From: Entomospira nematocerorum
GTDB lineage: Bacteria > Spirochaetota > Spirochaetia > WRBN01
Length of the DNA stretch: 64,000 nucleotides
Direction: 5' to 3'
NCBI RefSeq assembly: GCF_028748105.1
Contig: NZ_CP118168.1
Location: forward strand, 682,001-746,000
A model generated the notes under the pieces. That model saw nothing but the letters and a program-made list of their open reading frames with translations. It did no database searches and had not been told where the DNA came from. Positions 7,699 to 16,156 of the stretch are shown here, piece after piece; positions within the stretch are counted from its first letter, which is position 1, and the number at the start of each line of letters is the position of its first letter. A program made the position numbers and the translations under genes.

Positions 7699-9204
7699 AT
7701 GAAGAGAGTATTACAGAGTTTATTGGTGATGAGTATTTACTTAATTATGACAGTAACTCTGTCGGCCCAATCTGATGCAAACATACTCAGTTCGGAGAGT
7801 GTACATCCTGTGACAGATCAGGTACGGAGTAGCACTACGGTTTGGGAGCCATCTCTCACAAATATACGAGCTGACGTTTACCCAAATTTTCATGATAAAT
7901 GGCAACCTATGTCTATAAATTATGAAATTTTAGATGGATTGTCAAATAATATTTTGAACTCACCAGTGGGAGCGTTTTTACAAAAAAGGCTTCATCAATA
8001 TGCCTTCTATTATCAGGCACCGTGGTATTTTCATGATTTTTCTACCCAAGATGTTGGTATCAACGCTACCCTTCGAGTAAGATTTTTCTCAGATATCATA
8101 GAATTTCGTAATGCTCTTTCTAGCATCACAGATGATTATGATTTTAGTAGTTCTCGACATGATTTCATTACAGTAGAAGAGCAAGATGGTTCCATTGTTT
8201 TATATCTATACGGACTACAAGATCCTATGCGAATGGATCAATTATTAGCTAGACTTGGATTTATTCAGTTTGCAACAGTATATTTACCATTATTACCACA
8301 TGTACTACGAACCGGATTTTCCCTGTATTTTGAAGATATTGATTTGAGTCTAGCACCACAGCACTTGATTAGAAATAGGACGTTTCTCAAAAATATTAAG
8401 GAAGTTGAATCTCTTTACCTTCCTGTCATAACTGAGGATATTCTTGAAGAAGATGAAGAGTATTTATTAACCGATAATATGCTCTTCGCATGGCTAATCG
8501 TCAACTATATGTACGAGGCTTATGATCATCAGGCAACTTTCTTTACTACACGAGCAGAAGCCTTTCAAAGTATGCTAGAGATGCTTCTGTATGAGCCGGA
8601 CTCCCTGACGTATGAAGAGGCAATACGTATCAATAATCATCATTTTGTTTCTATGCTAGAAGAGTGTATTGGAGCTCAGATTCAACAAACTTTAGATCGT
8701 CACTTGAATATGACCTTGAATCATTATCAAGCATATATGGCTGGGCTTTATGCGTTTGAAAACAGAGATTTAGAACGAGCTAAGAACTATTTTATTGAGT
8801 CAGCTTTTGCGTTAAGGGAGTATTATCAACCAAGATATGCTATTGCACGCATTGCTTTATATCAAGCAGACTTATTGGCCAATACTCTGATCGAGTTAGA
8901 GCATAAACTATCCCGTGCGTCTGCAATTGAGCGTAAGGGATATGAGATGGAGATTCAGGTTGTACAAAAAGATATCAATAAGCTAATGCAGCAGGCACAT
9001 GAATACTTTGGTCAAGCAAAGGCTTTGATAGAGCATCATTTGGCATATCGACACGTTAGCGTGGCTATGCGACAAGAGTTAGAAGCATTTCATGAGCGAA
9101 TCATGGACTTTAATAATACCTATGATGTTCTAGTGCCATTTGAATCAGAAATGGTGGCTTTTACAGAGCTACCTACAGCAGATGGCTTGAGTTATCGCTA
9201 TTAG
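7699..9204 (+). CDS. Exported peptidase-MA-like protein without the zinc motif
   Basis: 501 residues with a signal peptide (MKRVLQSLLVMSIYLIMTVTLSA). GGAAGGA lies eight bases before the ATG at 7699. The middle matches the gluzincin-like layout of its downstream neighbour (YLPLLPHVLRTGFSLYFED, a helix normally following HExxH), but no HExxH is present. The C-terminal third is helical with a TPR-like unit (LYAFENRDLERAKNYFIESAFALREYYQPRYAIARI). I infer a periplasmic scaffold or binding protein. It is first in a run of four same-strand genes. Confidence 0.6.
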   Translation: MKRVLQSLLVMSIYLIMTVTLSAQSDANILSSESVHPVTDQVRSSTTVWEPSLTNIRADVYPNFHDKWQPMSINYEILDGLSNNILNSPVGAFLQKRLHQYAFYYQAPWYFHDFSTQDVGINATLRVRFFSDIIEFRNALSSITDDYDFSSSRHDFITVEEQDGSIVLYLYGLQDPMRMDQLLARLGFIQFATVYLPLLPHVLRTGFSLYFEDIDLSLAPQHLIRNRTFLKNIKEVESLYLPVITEDILEEDEEYLLTDNMLFAWLIVNYMYEAYDHQATFFTTRAEAFQSMLEMLLYEPDSLTYEEAIRINNHHFVSMLEECIGAQIQQTLDRHLNMTLNHYQAYMAGLYAFENRDLERAKNYFIESAFALREYYQPRYAIARIALYQADLLANTLIELEHKLSRASAIERKGYEMEIQVVQKDINKLMQQAHEYFGQAKALIEHHLAYRHVSVAMRQELEAFHERIMDFNNTYDVLVPFESEMVAFTELPTADGLSYRY

Positions 9205-9250
9205 CATCAGCTGATGCAATGAACCTGCTAAAGAAGAAGGAGTGAGTTAT

Positions 9251-10417
9251 ATGATAAGACAGTGGATGTTGATTGTTATTGTATGTGCCGGGATATCATT
9301 ACCTATGTGTGCTCAGCAGAGTATTCCACGTGGAAGATTGGTACAAAAAAGTCAGTATTTTAGTATAGAGACAGACCTTGATGCAGGTCAAACAGCGGTG
9401 ATTGCAGGTTATCTAGATGCAGCAATACAGTTGTTCCAAGAGTATCTTGATGGAGAGGAGTCTGAGTGGCCACTGAGAATTCGACTCTTTGCTAGTTATG
9501 ATGCCTTTTTGGGAGTATTATCTACATTTCCAGCGGAATATAATTTACGTAATAGACAGGATTTTCTCTTTCTTTTGAATAGCAAGCGACCTGAAATGAG
9601 TGTCCTTCTCATGTATCCTCGTGATGCAGAGAATCTTATGAGAGCTTCATTACTGAAAAATAGCTTTTTGCACTATGTATTTTCTGTGGCTCCAGAAATG
9701 TCTCCTTGGTTACGAGAGGGGCTTGCTCTCTATTTTGAACTTGCACATTGGAATGAAGTAAATCGTAGTTTTGAGTTGATACCTAATCATCTTTATTTAG
9801 ATAGATTGCAGTTAATTCGAGAGACGGAGCCTTTAAGTATTGAAGAGCTTACCAGTATGAATAATGATACCTTGGAGAGCAGTTTGGAAAGTGGATTAGC
9901 ACACTCTTGGGCTATCGTAAATTACTTAATGATGGAAAATACAGAGGTTTTACAATCGATTATTATACGCGAGTTGTTAGGAGAGTCTAGAATTCATCCA
10001 GAGCTTTTGGCTTTGACTGAATCGATTGAAGCGTATTTTAATGCCCCAGGATTCAATGCTTTAATGGCTGCAGGCAGGCATGCTGTGAGTGAGTCACTTT
10101 ATGATGAAGCATTTAGCCTTTTCGAAAGAGCTAGGACTGTTAATCCTACTGCATGGAGCGCGGTATATTATCTTGGATTAAGTGCATTCCATATAGAGGC
10201 ATATGATCAAGCGAGAGACTTATACGAAGAGGCTCTAGCAATGGGGGCAGAAGAGGCTTTAATTTACTATGCTTTGGGGATTTTAGCAATACAGGAGAAT
10301 GATTTTGCGAGAGCTGAAAGCTATTTTATTCTAGTTGAGGAGAGAGATAGGCAGCGCTTTAGCCGTCTGATTAATGAGCAACGTCGTAAAATGGAGACAC
10401 AGCAACTACTACAATGA
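9251..10417 (+). CDS. Exported peptidase-MA-like protein with TPR tail, inactive
   Basis: 388 residues from the ATG at 9251, eight bases after AAGGAG; a GTG at 9242 overlaps the site itself. There is a signal peptide ending near CAQQ. Residues around 130-165 read NSFLHYVFSVAPEMSPWLREGLALYFE. This is the peptidase-MA pattern of helix, then W-L-x-E-G-x-A-x-Y-x-E, but the usual HExxH is replaced by SFLHY. The C-terminus has two TPRs (DEAFSLFERARTVNPTAWSAVYYLGLS and onward). It resembles the preceding gene, so the pair probably arose by duplication. The stop overlaps the next start (ATGA). Confidence 0.65.
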   Translation: MIRQWMLIVIVCAGISLPMCAQQSIPRGRLVQKSQYFSIETDLDAGQTAVIAGYLDAAIQLFQEYLDGEESEWPLRIRLFASYDAFLGVLSTFPAEYNLRNRQDFLFLLNSKRPEMSVLLMYPRDAENLMRASLLKNSFLHYVFSVAPEMSPWLREGLALYFELAHWNEVNRSFELIPNHLYLDRLQLIRETEPLSIEELTSMNNDTLESSLESGLAHSWAIVNYLMMENTEVLQSIIIRELLGESRIHPELLALTESIEAYFNAPGFNALMAAGRHAVSESLYDEAFSLFERARTVNPTAWSAVYYLGLSAFHIEAYDQARDLYEEALAMGAEEALIYYALGILAIQENDFARAESYFILVEERDRQRFSRLINEQRRKMETQQLLQ

Positions 10418-12402
10418 TAATACAAAGTATTCAATACGTAGCACAGATGACTAGACAGTTCTTTTTTGTGGTGATTCCACTTATGTATTTGGGCGTAGGA
10501 ATCTTTATTGGTTGGGTATATTTTGAGCAACAAGATCGACTCTTTCGATCGCATGTAGGAAATTTTTTTATTCAGGGTCGATGGGAGAGTGATGATACAT
10601 TACGCTCTTTAGAGGATCTACGAGTTGATTCACGTTATGGATACTTCCCCTTGGGTGAGGTTAATGCTGTAGCCATTCAGGATACAGATGGTATGATTTA
10701 TCATCCTTCGATTACTGGGTACAAGGTGATTAGTGACGAAGAATTTATCGTTGAATTTTCACAAGGATTTTCTTTGCAGTTTTTTTCCTATGAAGATGGT
10801 ATTGCTATTGAAGCGATTCAGGATGAAATGCCCTATAGTGTGGAACAAGTATATTTATACTTTGAGTTGAATCCTGCAGCCACATTACTTCAGGATGGTA
10901 TTGATACACGATTACAGCTTGATGGATTAAACTATGCTATCGAGGGAAATTTTGAGGAGAGTAGATATCTGCCTGATTCTAAGCAGATTTCTTTACAGTG
11001 GGTAGATAATGTTGGGTTTGATCGATTACATATTAGTAGTAATTTATTTGGACAACCGAAACCATTCTCTCAGTGGGTGAATGATACGGAGCAGATAGAG
11101 CTTTGGCGTGATCGTTATCAAAGCACTATAGATCGCTATTTATCTCGAGCTAAACCTTATTTTTCTCAGCGTTATAATGCAGAAAATGGACTATGGCGTA
11201 ATCTTGTAGAAAATAAATATGAATTTAATTTACCTGCAACATTAACGCGACTACCAGTAAAATATACAGATCTAGAATTTACCAAACTATGGGGTGAGAT
11301 CCAGAGACAAGACTTGATGGCTCATAGAGATTTTCCTCTTTGGCTTACACCTTGGAGTGGTCAAATTGTATCTGCTTGGAGTACAGCACAGCGTACTTTT
11401 ACAACCAAGGAGAGATCATGGTCACAACAGATTAATCAAGGAAACAGTATATTTTCTAATAAATATGTGTATGTAGATGTTGCTATTGCTGCGCCACAGT
11501 TAATACCACGTATAACCACACTTGCCAGGAGTGTTCGAGCGGATGATACACCTGCTATTATTCTCTATAAAATACATTTTTTATTGCAAGCGTTGAAAAA
11601 TCAAAATAGTCGCGAGAATATTACTGCTATTCAAAGGCAATTAGAGTCATTAGAGCGACATATCGTCTTTCTTAAGAAAGGAATTTATATTCTTTTTGAT
11701 GATAAACTTGAGATAATGACTATGCTAGATTATGTATTACTATTACAAGCAATTGAAACTAGCCCATGGTCAATATCGTATCGCAATCAATCTATCGTTA
11801 CCGCTATGCGAGAAAGTTTGACGCTTGGAGCTATTGATTTTAGTAATCCCAATGGAGAGATTCCCCGATATGCATTATGGAATGATGGAAGACCAGTCGT
11901 TGGTGATGAGTATATAGGCCTAGAGCATTTTTATAGTCTTTTTGAGCCATTGAGAGAATTACCCTCAGTACATTTAGCCGCAGTAGGGAGAGATCAACGT
12001 GTTTTGACTGCCGCAGATAATGTTACTATTCGTACGTTATCTCCTGAGCTTATGGAATTGCGTATTGAATATCAGTCTAGAGTATCTCACTATCTTGTTT
12101 TAACTTCATTGATACGACCAGTTGTAGATGTGAGCATCAACGGAAGAAAAATTGCTGCAAGTAGTAGTCTTGAACAAGTGAAAGAAGGCTATTTCTATGA
12201 TAAAGAACGCCGTCTTTTATATGTAAAAATACAACAGTCTGCTGATGTAGAAAGTGTGCGCATAACTATAGAGCCACCTCCTCCACCGCCTCCTCCGAAA
12301 GAAGATGAAAAAACTCAAACTGGAACGGCTAAAGAGAATCTCAAAACAAAAGAAGAGCCTCCTACTGTAGTGGAGAAGGGTAATCCGAAGAAGAAGCGTT
12401 GA
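10414..12402 (+). CDS. Membrane-anchored protein with large extracytoplasmic domain
   Basis: 662 residues. One transmembrane helix near the start (FFFVVIPLMYLGVGIFIGWVY, about 15-35) is followed by roughly 580 residues predicted to be outside the cytoplasm. The tail has an eight-Pro run and then a Lys/Glu-rich stretch ending GNPKKKR. I recognise no enzyme motif. It is translationally coupled to the upstream TPR protein by an ATGA overlap and lies three bases before the next gene, so it belongs to the 7699-13239 operon. A structural envelope role is a guess. Confidence 0.6.
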   Translation: MIIQSIQYVAQMTRQFFFVVIPLMYLGVGIFIGWVYFEQQDRLFRSHVGNFFIQGRWESDDTLRSLEDLRVDSRYGYFPLGEVNAVAIQDTDGMIYHPSITGYKVISDEEFIVEFSQGFSLQFFSYEDGIAIEAIQDEMPYSVEQVYLYFELNPAATLLQDGIDTRLQLDGLNYAIEGNFEESRYLPDSKQISLQWVDNVGFDRLHISSNLFGQPKPFSQWVNDTEQIELWRDRYQSTIDRYLSRAKPYFSQRYNAENGLWRNLVENKYEFNLPATLTRLPVKYTDLEFTKLWGEIQRQDLMAHRDFPLWLTPWSGQIVSAWSTAQRTFTTKERSWSQQINQGNSIFSNKYVYVDVAIAAPQLIPRITTLARSVRADDTPAIILYKIHFLLQALKNQNSRENITAIQRQLESLERHIVFLKKGIYILFDDKLEIMTMLDYVLLLQAIETSPWSISYRNQSIVTAMRESLTLGAIDFSNPNGEIPRYALWNDGRPVVGDEYIGLEHFYSLFEPLRELPSVHLAAVGRDQRVLTAADNVTIRTLSPELMELRIEYQSRVSHYLVLTSLIRPVVDVSINGRKIAASSSLEQVKEGYFYDKERRLLYVKIQQSADVESVRITIEPPPPPPPPKEDEKTQTGTAKENLKTKEEPPTVVEKGNPKKKR

Positions 12403-12405
12403 TCC

Positions 12406-13239
12406 GTGATAATACGAAAAATTAATAGTCAGCAATATACGAATGTGATACACCGTAATCACATTCGTTATGCAGTATTAGGAACGGGTAGTAGTGGGAA
12501 TGCCTATGTATTTGAGAGTGATAAGGCGTTATGGATGGTTGATGCTGGATACAAGGCATCTATTATTATTGATAGGCTCAGGTCCTTAGGGTTTAGCTTG
12601 TGGAAACCATTAACTATTTTTTGTACGCATCATCATAAAGATCATATACTTGGAGTATGCGAGCTCGCAGAAGTACATGATGCATTAGTGGTTGCTAGTG
12701 AATACCTCATTCATACATTGAAGTTAGAATTTCCTAGATTACGCAGTTGGACTGTCAAAGCAAATGCTCATTATAGTTGCTCCTCTATTGGTGGTTCTTT
12801 TTTAACCTTTCATACGATGCATGACGCCAAAGAGAGCCTGAGTTATCAGTTGGAACTACACGGGATTCGCTTTATGATCTTAACTGATACAGGAAGTGTA
12901 CTCCCTGAAATGTATCGTATAGCGTATTATAGTCATATATTGTTTCTGGAAGCTAACTATGATCAGGGGTTATTGGAAAAGGGAAAATACCCTCCATTTC
13001 TAAAGCGACGCATTATGGGAGATAGAGGGCATTTATCTAATACACAGGCAAAGAATTTTTTGGAAACTATTAAACATACTCCCCATCTAAAGCAGGTCTT
13101 TTTTTGTCATCTATCAGATGATAACAATCGCGTAGATTTGGTGGAACAAGAAATTGTTACAAAAAAGATATTACCTTGCCCGATGTATGTCTGTCCAAAG
13201 TCAATAGCAAGTGATGTGTATGAGGTTGTTCTCCACTAA
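12406..13239 (+). CDS. MBL-fold hydrolase of the WalJ/YycJ type
   Basis: 277 residues with a GTG start three bases after the previous stop. Typical features are LGTGSSGNAYVFES (start of the fold), MVDAGYK, the metal motif THHHKDHILG (HxHxDH), LTDTGS, and LSNTQA with a later HLSDDNN. YycJ/WalJ proteins are metal-dependent exonuclease-like hydrolases linked to cell-wall and DNA-repair functions. An alternative GTG at 12445 lies nearer the domain edge but has no ribosome binding site. The 3' end overlaps thyX by four bases (convergent). Confidence 0.82.
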   Translation: MIIRKINSQQYTNVIHRNHIRYAVLGTGSSGNAYVFESDKALWMVDAGYKASIIIDRLRSLGFSLWKPLTIFCTHHHKDHILGVCELAEVHDALVVASEYLIHTLKLEFPRLRSWTVKANAHYSCSSIGGSFLTFHTMHDAKESLSYQLELHGIRFMILTDTGSVLPEMYRIAYYSHILFLEANYDQGLLEKGKYPPFLKRRIMGDRGHLSNTQAKNFLETIKHTPHLKQVFFCHLSDDNNRVDLVEQEIVTKKILPCPMYVCPKSIASDVYEVVLH

Positions 13240-14042
13240 GAGAAGATTTTTTTGTAGAGCTCAGGTGTTAAGTTTGCTTCACGTAATACAGCTTGTAATT
13301 CTTGTTTCTCTGTAGCATCCAAGGTGGTACTCTCTAGGTGGTAGCGCTGGAAGGCAGCACATGCAATTGGGGCAACACTCTGGGTGATAGAAAAGATTGC
13401 TATAGCATAATCACGAATCTCTTTTTGAGCATGGGCATGCATTCGTAATCGTAAAAAATGGAATAGGTTATGGAGATCAATTTGCCAGTAAATTTCTGTA
13501 TAAAGACTTAGTGGAAGGTTGATTCGTGCAAGCTCCCGTGCAAGATTTTGTTCCTTGATTTTAGTCTGATAGGCTGTATAAGCGGTTTTTTGCTCATTTT
13601 GAAAGAGTGTCTGGAGCATAGTTGCCTCAGTATGTGATAGTTGTACAGAGCGTCCTTGCTTATTATTCATGCTTTGAATAGCAATATCATTTTCGTGCGG
13701 AACATAAAATTCTTCTTGCATAATACTATACCGACCTGAAATCTCGTTGACACGCGCGGTACGATGTCTTAACCACTGACGTGCAACGAAAATGGGCATC
13801 TTACAGTGGAAGGTGAGGATAACTTGTTCAAACGGACTAGTGTGTCCATTTTTGAGGAGGTAATGAATGAGTTTTTCATCATCACGATGTGTTTTTGTTC
13901 CTGATCCATAACTGACGCGAGCAGATTGAACAATACGATTATCTCCTCCCATATAATCAACGAGACGGATGAAACCTTTTTCATGAATAGTAATAGGCTG
14001 ATCCAAGATTGCTTCAGCCTCAGGTGTGGTAATATGAGCCAT
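13236..14042 (-). CDS. thyX: Flavin-dependent thymidylate synthase
   Basis: 268 residues. ThyX makes dTMP from dUMP using FAD and methylene-tetrahydrofolate. The signature RHRTARVNEIS (RHRx7S) and the following GRY are intact, and further substrate-site residues lie near LARINLPLSLYTEIYWQIDLHNLFHFLRLR. The ATG at 14042 follows AAGGAGAG. An upstream ATG at 14078 would add 12 residues without a site. The gene has its own promoter at 14074-14102. Confidence 0.95.
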   Translation of the reverse strand: MAHITTPEAEAILDQPITIHEKGFIRLVDYMGGDNRIVQSARVSYGSGTKTHRDDEKLIHYLLKNGHTSPFEQVILTFHCKMPIFVARQWLRHRTARVNEISGRYSIMQEEFYVPHENDIAIQSMNNKQGRSVQLSHTEATMLQTLFQNEQKTAYTAYQTKIKEQNLARELARINLPLSLYTEIYWQIDLHNLFHFLRLRMHAHAQKEIRDYAIAIFSITQSVAPIACAAFQRYHLESTTLDATEKQELQAVLREANLTPELYKKIFS

Positions 14043-14073
14043 AGTGATGCTCTCCTTCTTTAATAATGATAGA

Positions 14074-14102
14074 ATCATAGAGAAGTTCGTAAAAAAAGTA
14101 AA
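14074..14102 (-). promoter_or_regulatory. Promoter of thyX
   Basis: On the reverse strand: TTTACT (14102-14097), 17-base spacer, TATGAT (14079-14074). The leader would be about 25 bases and include AAGGAG. Confidence 0.6.
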
Positions 14103-14130
14103 GGAATTTTCTCTTTTTTTATGAATTTGC

Positions 14131-14159
14131 TTGATTAAAAGAATAACTCTTGATAGACT
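14131..14159 (+). promoter_or_regulatory. Promoter placed for a leaderless mRNA (gene at 14166)
   Basis: TTGATT (14131-14136), 17-base spacer, TAGACT (14154-14159). Six bases separate the -10 box from the ATG at 14166, and there is no Shine-Dalgarno sequence. Confidence 0.55.
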
Positions 14160-14165
14160 ACAGTT

Positions 14166-14495
14166 ATGCGGACATATAAAATATTACTATTAATTATATG
14201 GTTGTCATTGGGGTTAACAAGTTTTACAGTAGAACAACCAGCTACTCAGGGTTATGAGGAGCGACGTAACAAACAAGGTGTACTACAGTATAGTGCGATT
14301 GACTCTAATAATGATGGCATACTAGATACTTTTTATTATTATGACAATAACGGAAAATTAGAAAGACAGGAACTTGATAGTAATCATGATGGAAAGATTG
14401 ATATCATTATCTATTATGTTGATGGAGTGTATATTAGTCGTATTGAACGTGATATCGATGGGGATGGATCTTTTCGCGATAAGAAAGTATTTTAG
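14166..14495 (+). CDS. Small exported protein with Asp-rich calcium-loop repeats
   Basis: 109 residues with a signal peptide (ILLLIIWLSLGLTSF). The mature part has three DxNxDG-type loops: DSNNDGILD, DSNHDGKID and DIDGDGSFRD. Loops of this kind bind calcium in EF-hand-like, dockerin and thrombospondin type 3 repeats. No further domain is visible. I infer a periplasmic calcium-binding protein of unknown role. There is no ribosome binding site before the ATG. Confidence 0.7.
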   Translation: MRTYKILLLIIWLSLGLTSFTVEQPATQGYEERRNKQGVLQYSAIDSNNDGILDTFYYYDNNGKLERQELDSNHDGKIDIIIYYVDGVYISRIERDIDGDGSFRDKKVF

Positions 14496-14580
14496 AAAGT
14501 AGAGTTGTAACTTTTATGGATATATTATAGTACATAGAAGTTATAAATTTGTAAATTTTTAGAGTAGGAGGAGTAAAGGT

Positions 14581-14754
14581 ATGTCTCGATTAGTAAATAA
14601 GGATACATGTATCAATTGTGGCGCATGTGAACCAACATGCCCAGTAGATGCAATTAGCGAAGTAGATAATGCTCGCTATATTGATCCAGCTGTTTGTATT
14701 GATTGTGGTGCTTGTGAAGGCGTTTGTCCTGTTACAGCTATTAGTCCTGCGTAA
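14581..14754 (+). CDS. 2[4Fe-4S] ferredoxin
   Basis: 57 residues after an AGGAGG site. Both cluster motifs are complete: CINCGACEPTCPVDAI and CIDCGACEGVCPVTAI, each CxxCxxCxxxCP. The length and symmetric halves match clostridial-type ferredoxins. It is an electron carrier for enzymes such as pyruvate:ferredoxin oxidoreductase, none of which are in this window. A good terminator follows at 14787. Confidence 0.95.
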   Translation: MSRLVNKDTCINCGACEPTCPVDAISEVDNARYIDPAVCIDCGACEGVCPVTAISPA

Positions 14755-14786
14755 GGATTGATACAATATATACAACAGTATATATG

Positions 14787-14820
14787 AAAACATCCCTGAC
14801 TTAATTGGGGATGTTTTTTA
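14787..14820 (+). terminator. Terminator of the ferredoxin gene
   Basis: Stem AAAACATCCC (14787-14796) with GGGATGTTTT (14808-14817), continuing into a T run. Confidence 0.85.
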
Positions 14821-14843
14821 GCATTATTGGTGATATGTAAGAA

Positions 14844-14880
14844 TAAACCCCATAAAAGTTAGATAACTCCTTGGGGTTTA
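14844..14880 (-). terminator. Terminator of tRNA-Gln
   Basis: Outer stem TAAACCCC/GGGGTTTA (14844-14851 with 14873-14880) and an inner AGTTA/TAACT stem. On the reverse strand it lies just after the tRNA and is followed by TTCTT. Confidence 0.65.
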
Positions 14881-14888
14881 TATGTTTT

Positions 14889-14960
14889 CTTGGGCGGAAG
14901 GATTCGAACCTCCGAATGACTGATTCAGAGTCAGTTGGCTTACCGCTTGCCGACGCCCAA
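14889..14960 (-). tRNA. tRNA-Gln (anticodon CUG)
   Basis: A 72-base cloverleaf. The acceptor is TTGGGCG/CGCCCAA with the U1-A72 pair typical of tRNA-Gln. The anticodon stem is ACTGA/TCAGT with loop CTCTGAA, and the T loop is TTCGAAT. Discriminator G. No encoded CCA. The more common UUG isoacceptor is not in the window. Confidence 0.93.
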
Positions 14961-14975
14961 ATACTTCTGATGTTC

Positions 14976-15004
14976 ATTTTATCTTCTTTAGCTTAAAAAG
15001 TCAA
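14976..15004 (-). promoter_or_regulatory. Promoter of tRNA-Gln
   Basis: Reverse strand: TTGACT (15004-14999), 17-base spacer, TAAAAT (14981-14976), 15 bases before the tRNA. Confidence 0.75.
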
Positions 15005-15058
15005 TAGTTCTTGTATCTGAATATACGCTGATGTATATTGAAGGAAGGGGGATATAAG

Positions 15059-15637
15059 ATGCTAAAGCGGATGAGTGTTGTTATTTTTATATTTATGTTC
15101 ACATCACATATACTATATGCGGAGCATTTACAAGAGCGAAAATTTCGTAATGATCGTGGTGGGTGGATAATAGAGCGGTATATAAAGATTGCAGAGTATG
15201 AGATTGACATGGTGGATGCAGATATTGAGGGCGATGTCTATATAGGCCGGAGCTATGTAGATGGAGATGTTATAGATTATTGGATTATGATTTATCATGA
15301 AGTTGAATTTTCTAAGAGATTAGATTTATCTGATGATATAGTGACCAACGTGCGATTAAATCCTCAGCGTATAACAATTAATGGTACTATTCTCAAAGGT
15401 AATCAAGAGAATTTGAGATCAGAAACCAAGCAGAAACAAAGAGATGTAAAAGAATATGTGCGTATGAGTATTTCAGAGAGTGATTTTGCTAATATCACAA
15501 AAGGCACACCGTGGCAGGGCAGTATTATGAGTGAAACTCTTCCAAGTCCGATAGTTTTACGTATGAAAAATCGCAGTAAAGTTCTTAATGCACTTAATAA
15601 GGTGAACAATAAAATGGAAATTCGACTTAAATATTAA
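15059..15637 (+). CDS. Exported hypothetical protein, 192 residues
   Basis: Start at 15059 after AAGGAAGGGGG; an upstream in-frame ATG at 15038 precedes the site. There is a signal peptide (SVVIFIFMFTSHILYA). The mature protein is rich in charged residues and strand-like segments, with no family I recognise. It stands alone, with tRNA-Gln diverging upstream and a 69-residue exported ORF downstream. Confidence 0.6.
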   Translation: MLKRMSVVIFIFMFTSHILYAEHLQERKFRNDRGGWIIERYIKIAEYEIDMVDADIEGDVYIGRSYVDGDVIDYWIMIYHEVEFSKRLDLSDDIVTNVRLNPQRITINGTILKGNQENLRSETKQKQRDVKEYVRMSISESDFANITKGTPWQGSIMSETLPSPIVLRMKNRSKVLNALNKVNNKMEIRLKY

Positions 15638-15768
15638 GATTAAAGGTATTTTCTAGCAAGATATAAAACAACGTTATGTATAATTATTACTCTTTTTTAA
15701 ATATTGCCTTATTTTTTGTATATCCTTATCTTTGGAACAGGTATACTATGAAGTAAGGAGGAGTAGTT

Positions 15769-15978
15769 ATGAAAAGAGTATTTCTGGCTGTTTTAATGGT
15801 TATGTCTTTGAGTGCCTTGGGGTTCCGACCTCATACAACAGAGCCGACAAGATATCGACAAGATTCGTTGTCGTTTATGAACCATGATTCATCACCATCA
15901 TTACAGAAATCGGATTCGAGTATTTTTGTACTATGGAAGCCAGTTAGCTGGCGTGAGATGTTTAAGAGATGGTTTTAA
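15769..15978 (+). CDS. Small exported peptide, 69 residues
   Basis: A strong AAGGAGGAG site precedes the ATG by about five bases. Residues 1-18 form a signal-peptide-like stretch (VFLAVLMVMSLSALGF). The rest is hydrophilic and ends WREMFKRWF, an amphipathic basic-aromatic end. A TATACT at 15742-15747 could be its -10 box, but the -35 is poor. No family is recognised. The ribosome binding site and signal peptide make it more than a chance ORF. Confidence 0.55.
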   Translation: MKRVFLAVLMVMSLSALGFRPHTTEPTRYRQDSLSFMNHDSSPSLQKSDSSIFVLWKPVSWREMFKRWF

Positions 15979-16032
15979 ATTTTCATAAAATTAACGATCT
16001 ATCATAATAGATAGAGTCGTGTCGTAGAATTA

Positions 16033-16106
16033 TCGGGTTGGGGGGATTCGAACCCCCGACCCTCAGTCCCCCAGACTGATACCCTAGACCACTGGGCTAC
16101 AACCCG
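16033..16106 (-). tRNA. tRNA-Pro (anticodon GGG)
   Basis: A 74-base cloverleaf. Acceptor CGGGTTG/CAACCCG, anticodon stem TCAGT/ACTGA with loop CTGGGGG, T arm GGGGG-TTCGAAT-CCCCC. Discriminator A, no encoded CCA. With the UGG isoacceptor at 4828 this gives two Pro tRNAs. Confidence 0.95.
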
Positions 16107-16120
16107 ATAAATGATTCATT

Positions 16121-16149
16121 ATTTTATCGATTTTTAAGAAAAAAGTCAA
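16121..16149 (-). promoter_or_regulatory. Promoter of tRNA-Pro(GGG)
   Basis: Reverse strand: TTGACT (16149-16144), 17-base spacer, TAAAAT (16126-16121). It lies directly after the end of the Lon-like gene on the same strand. Confidence 0.75.
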
Positions 16150-16156
16150 GCACTTT

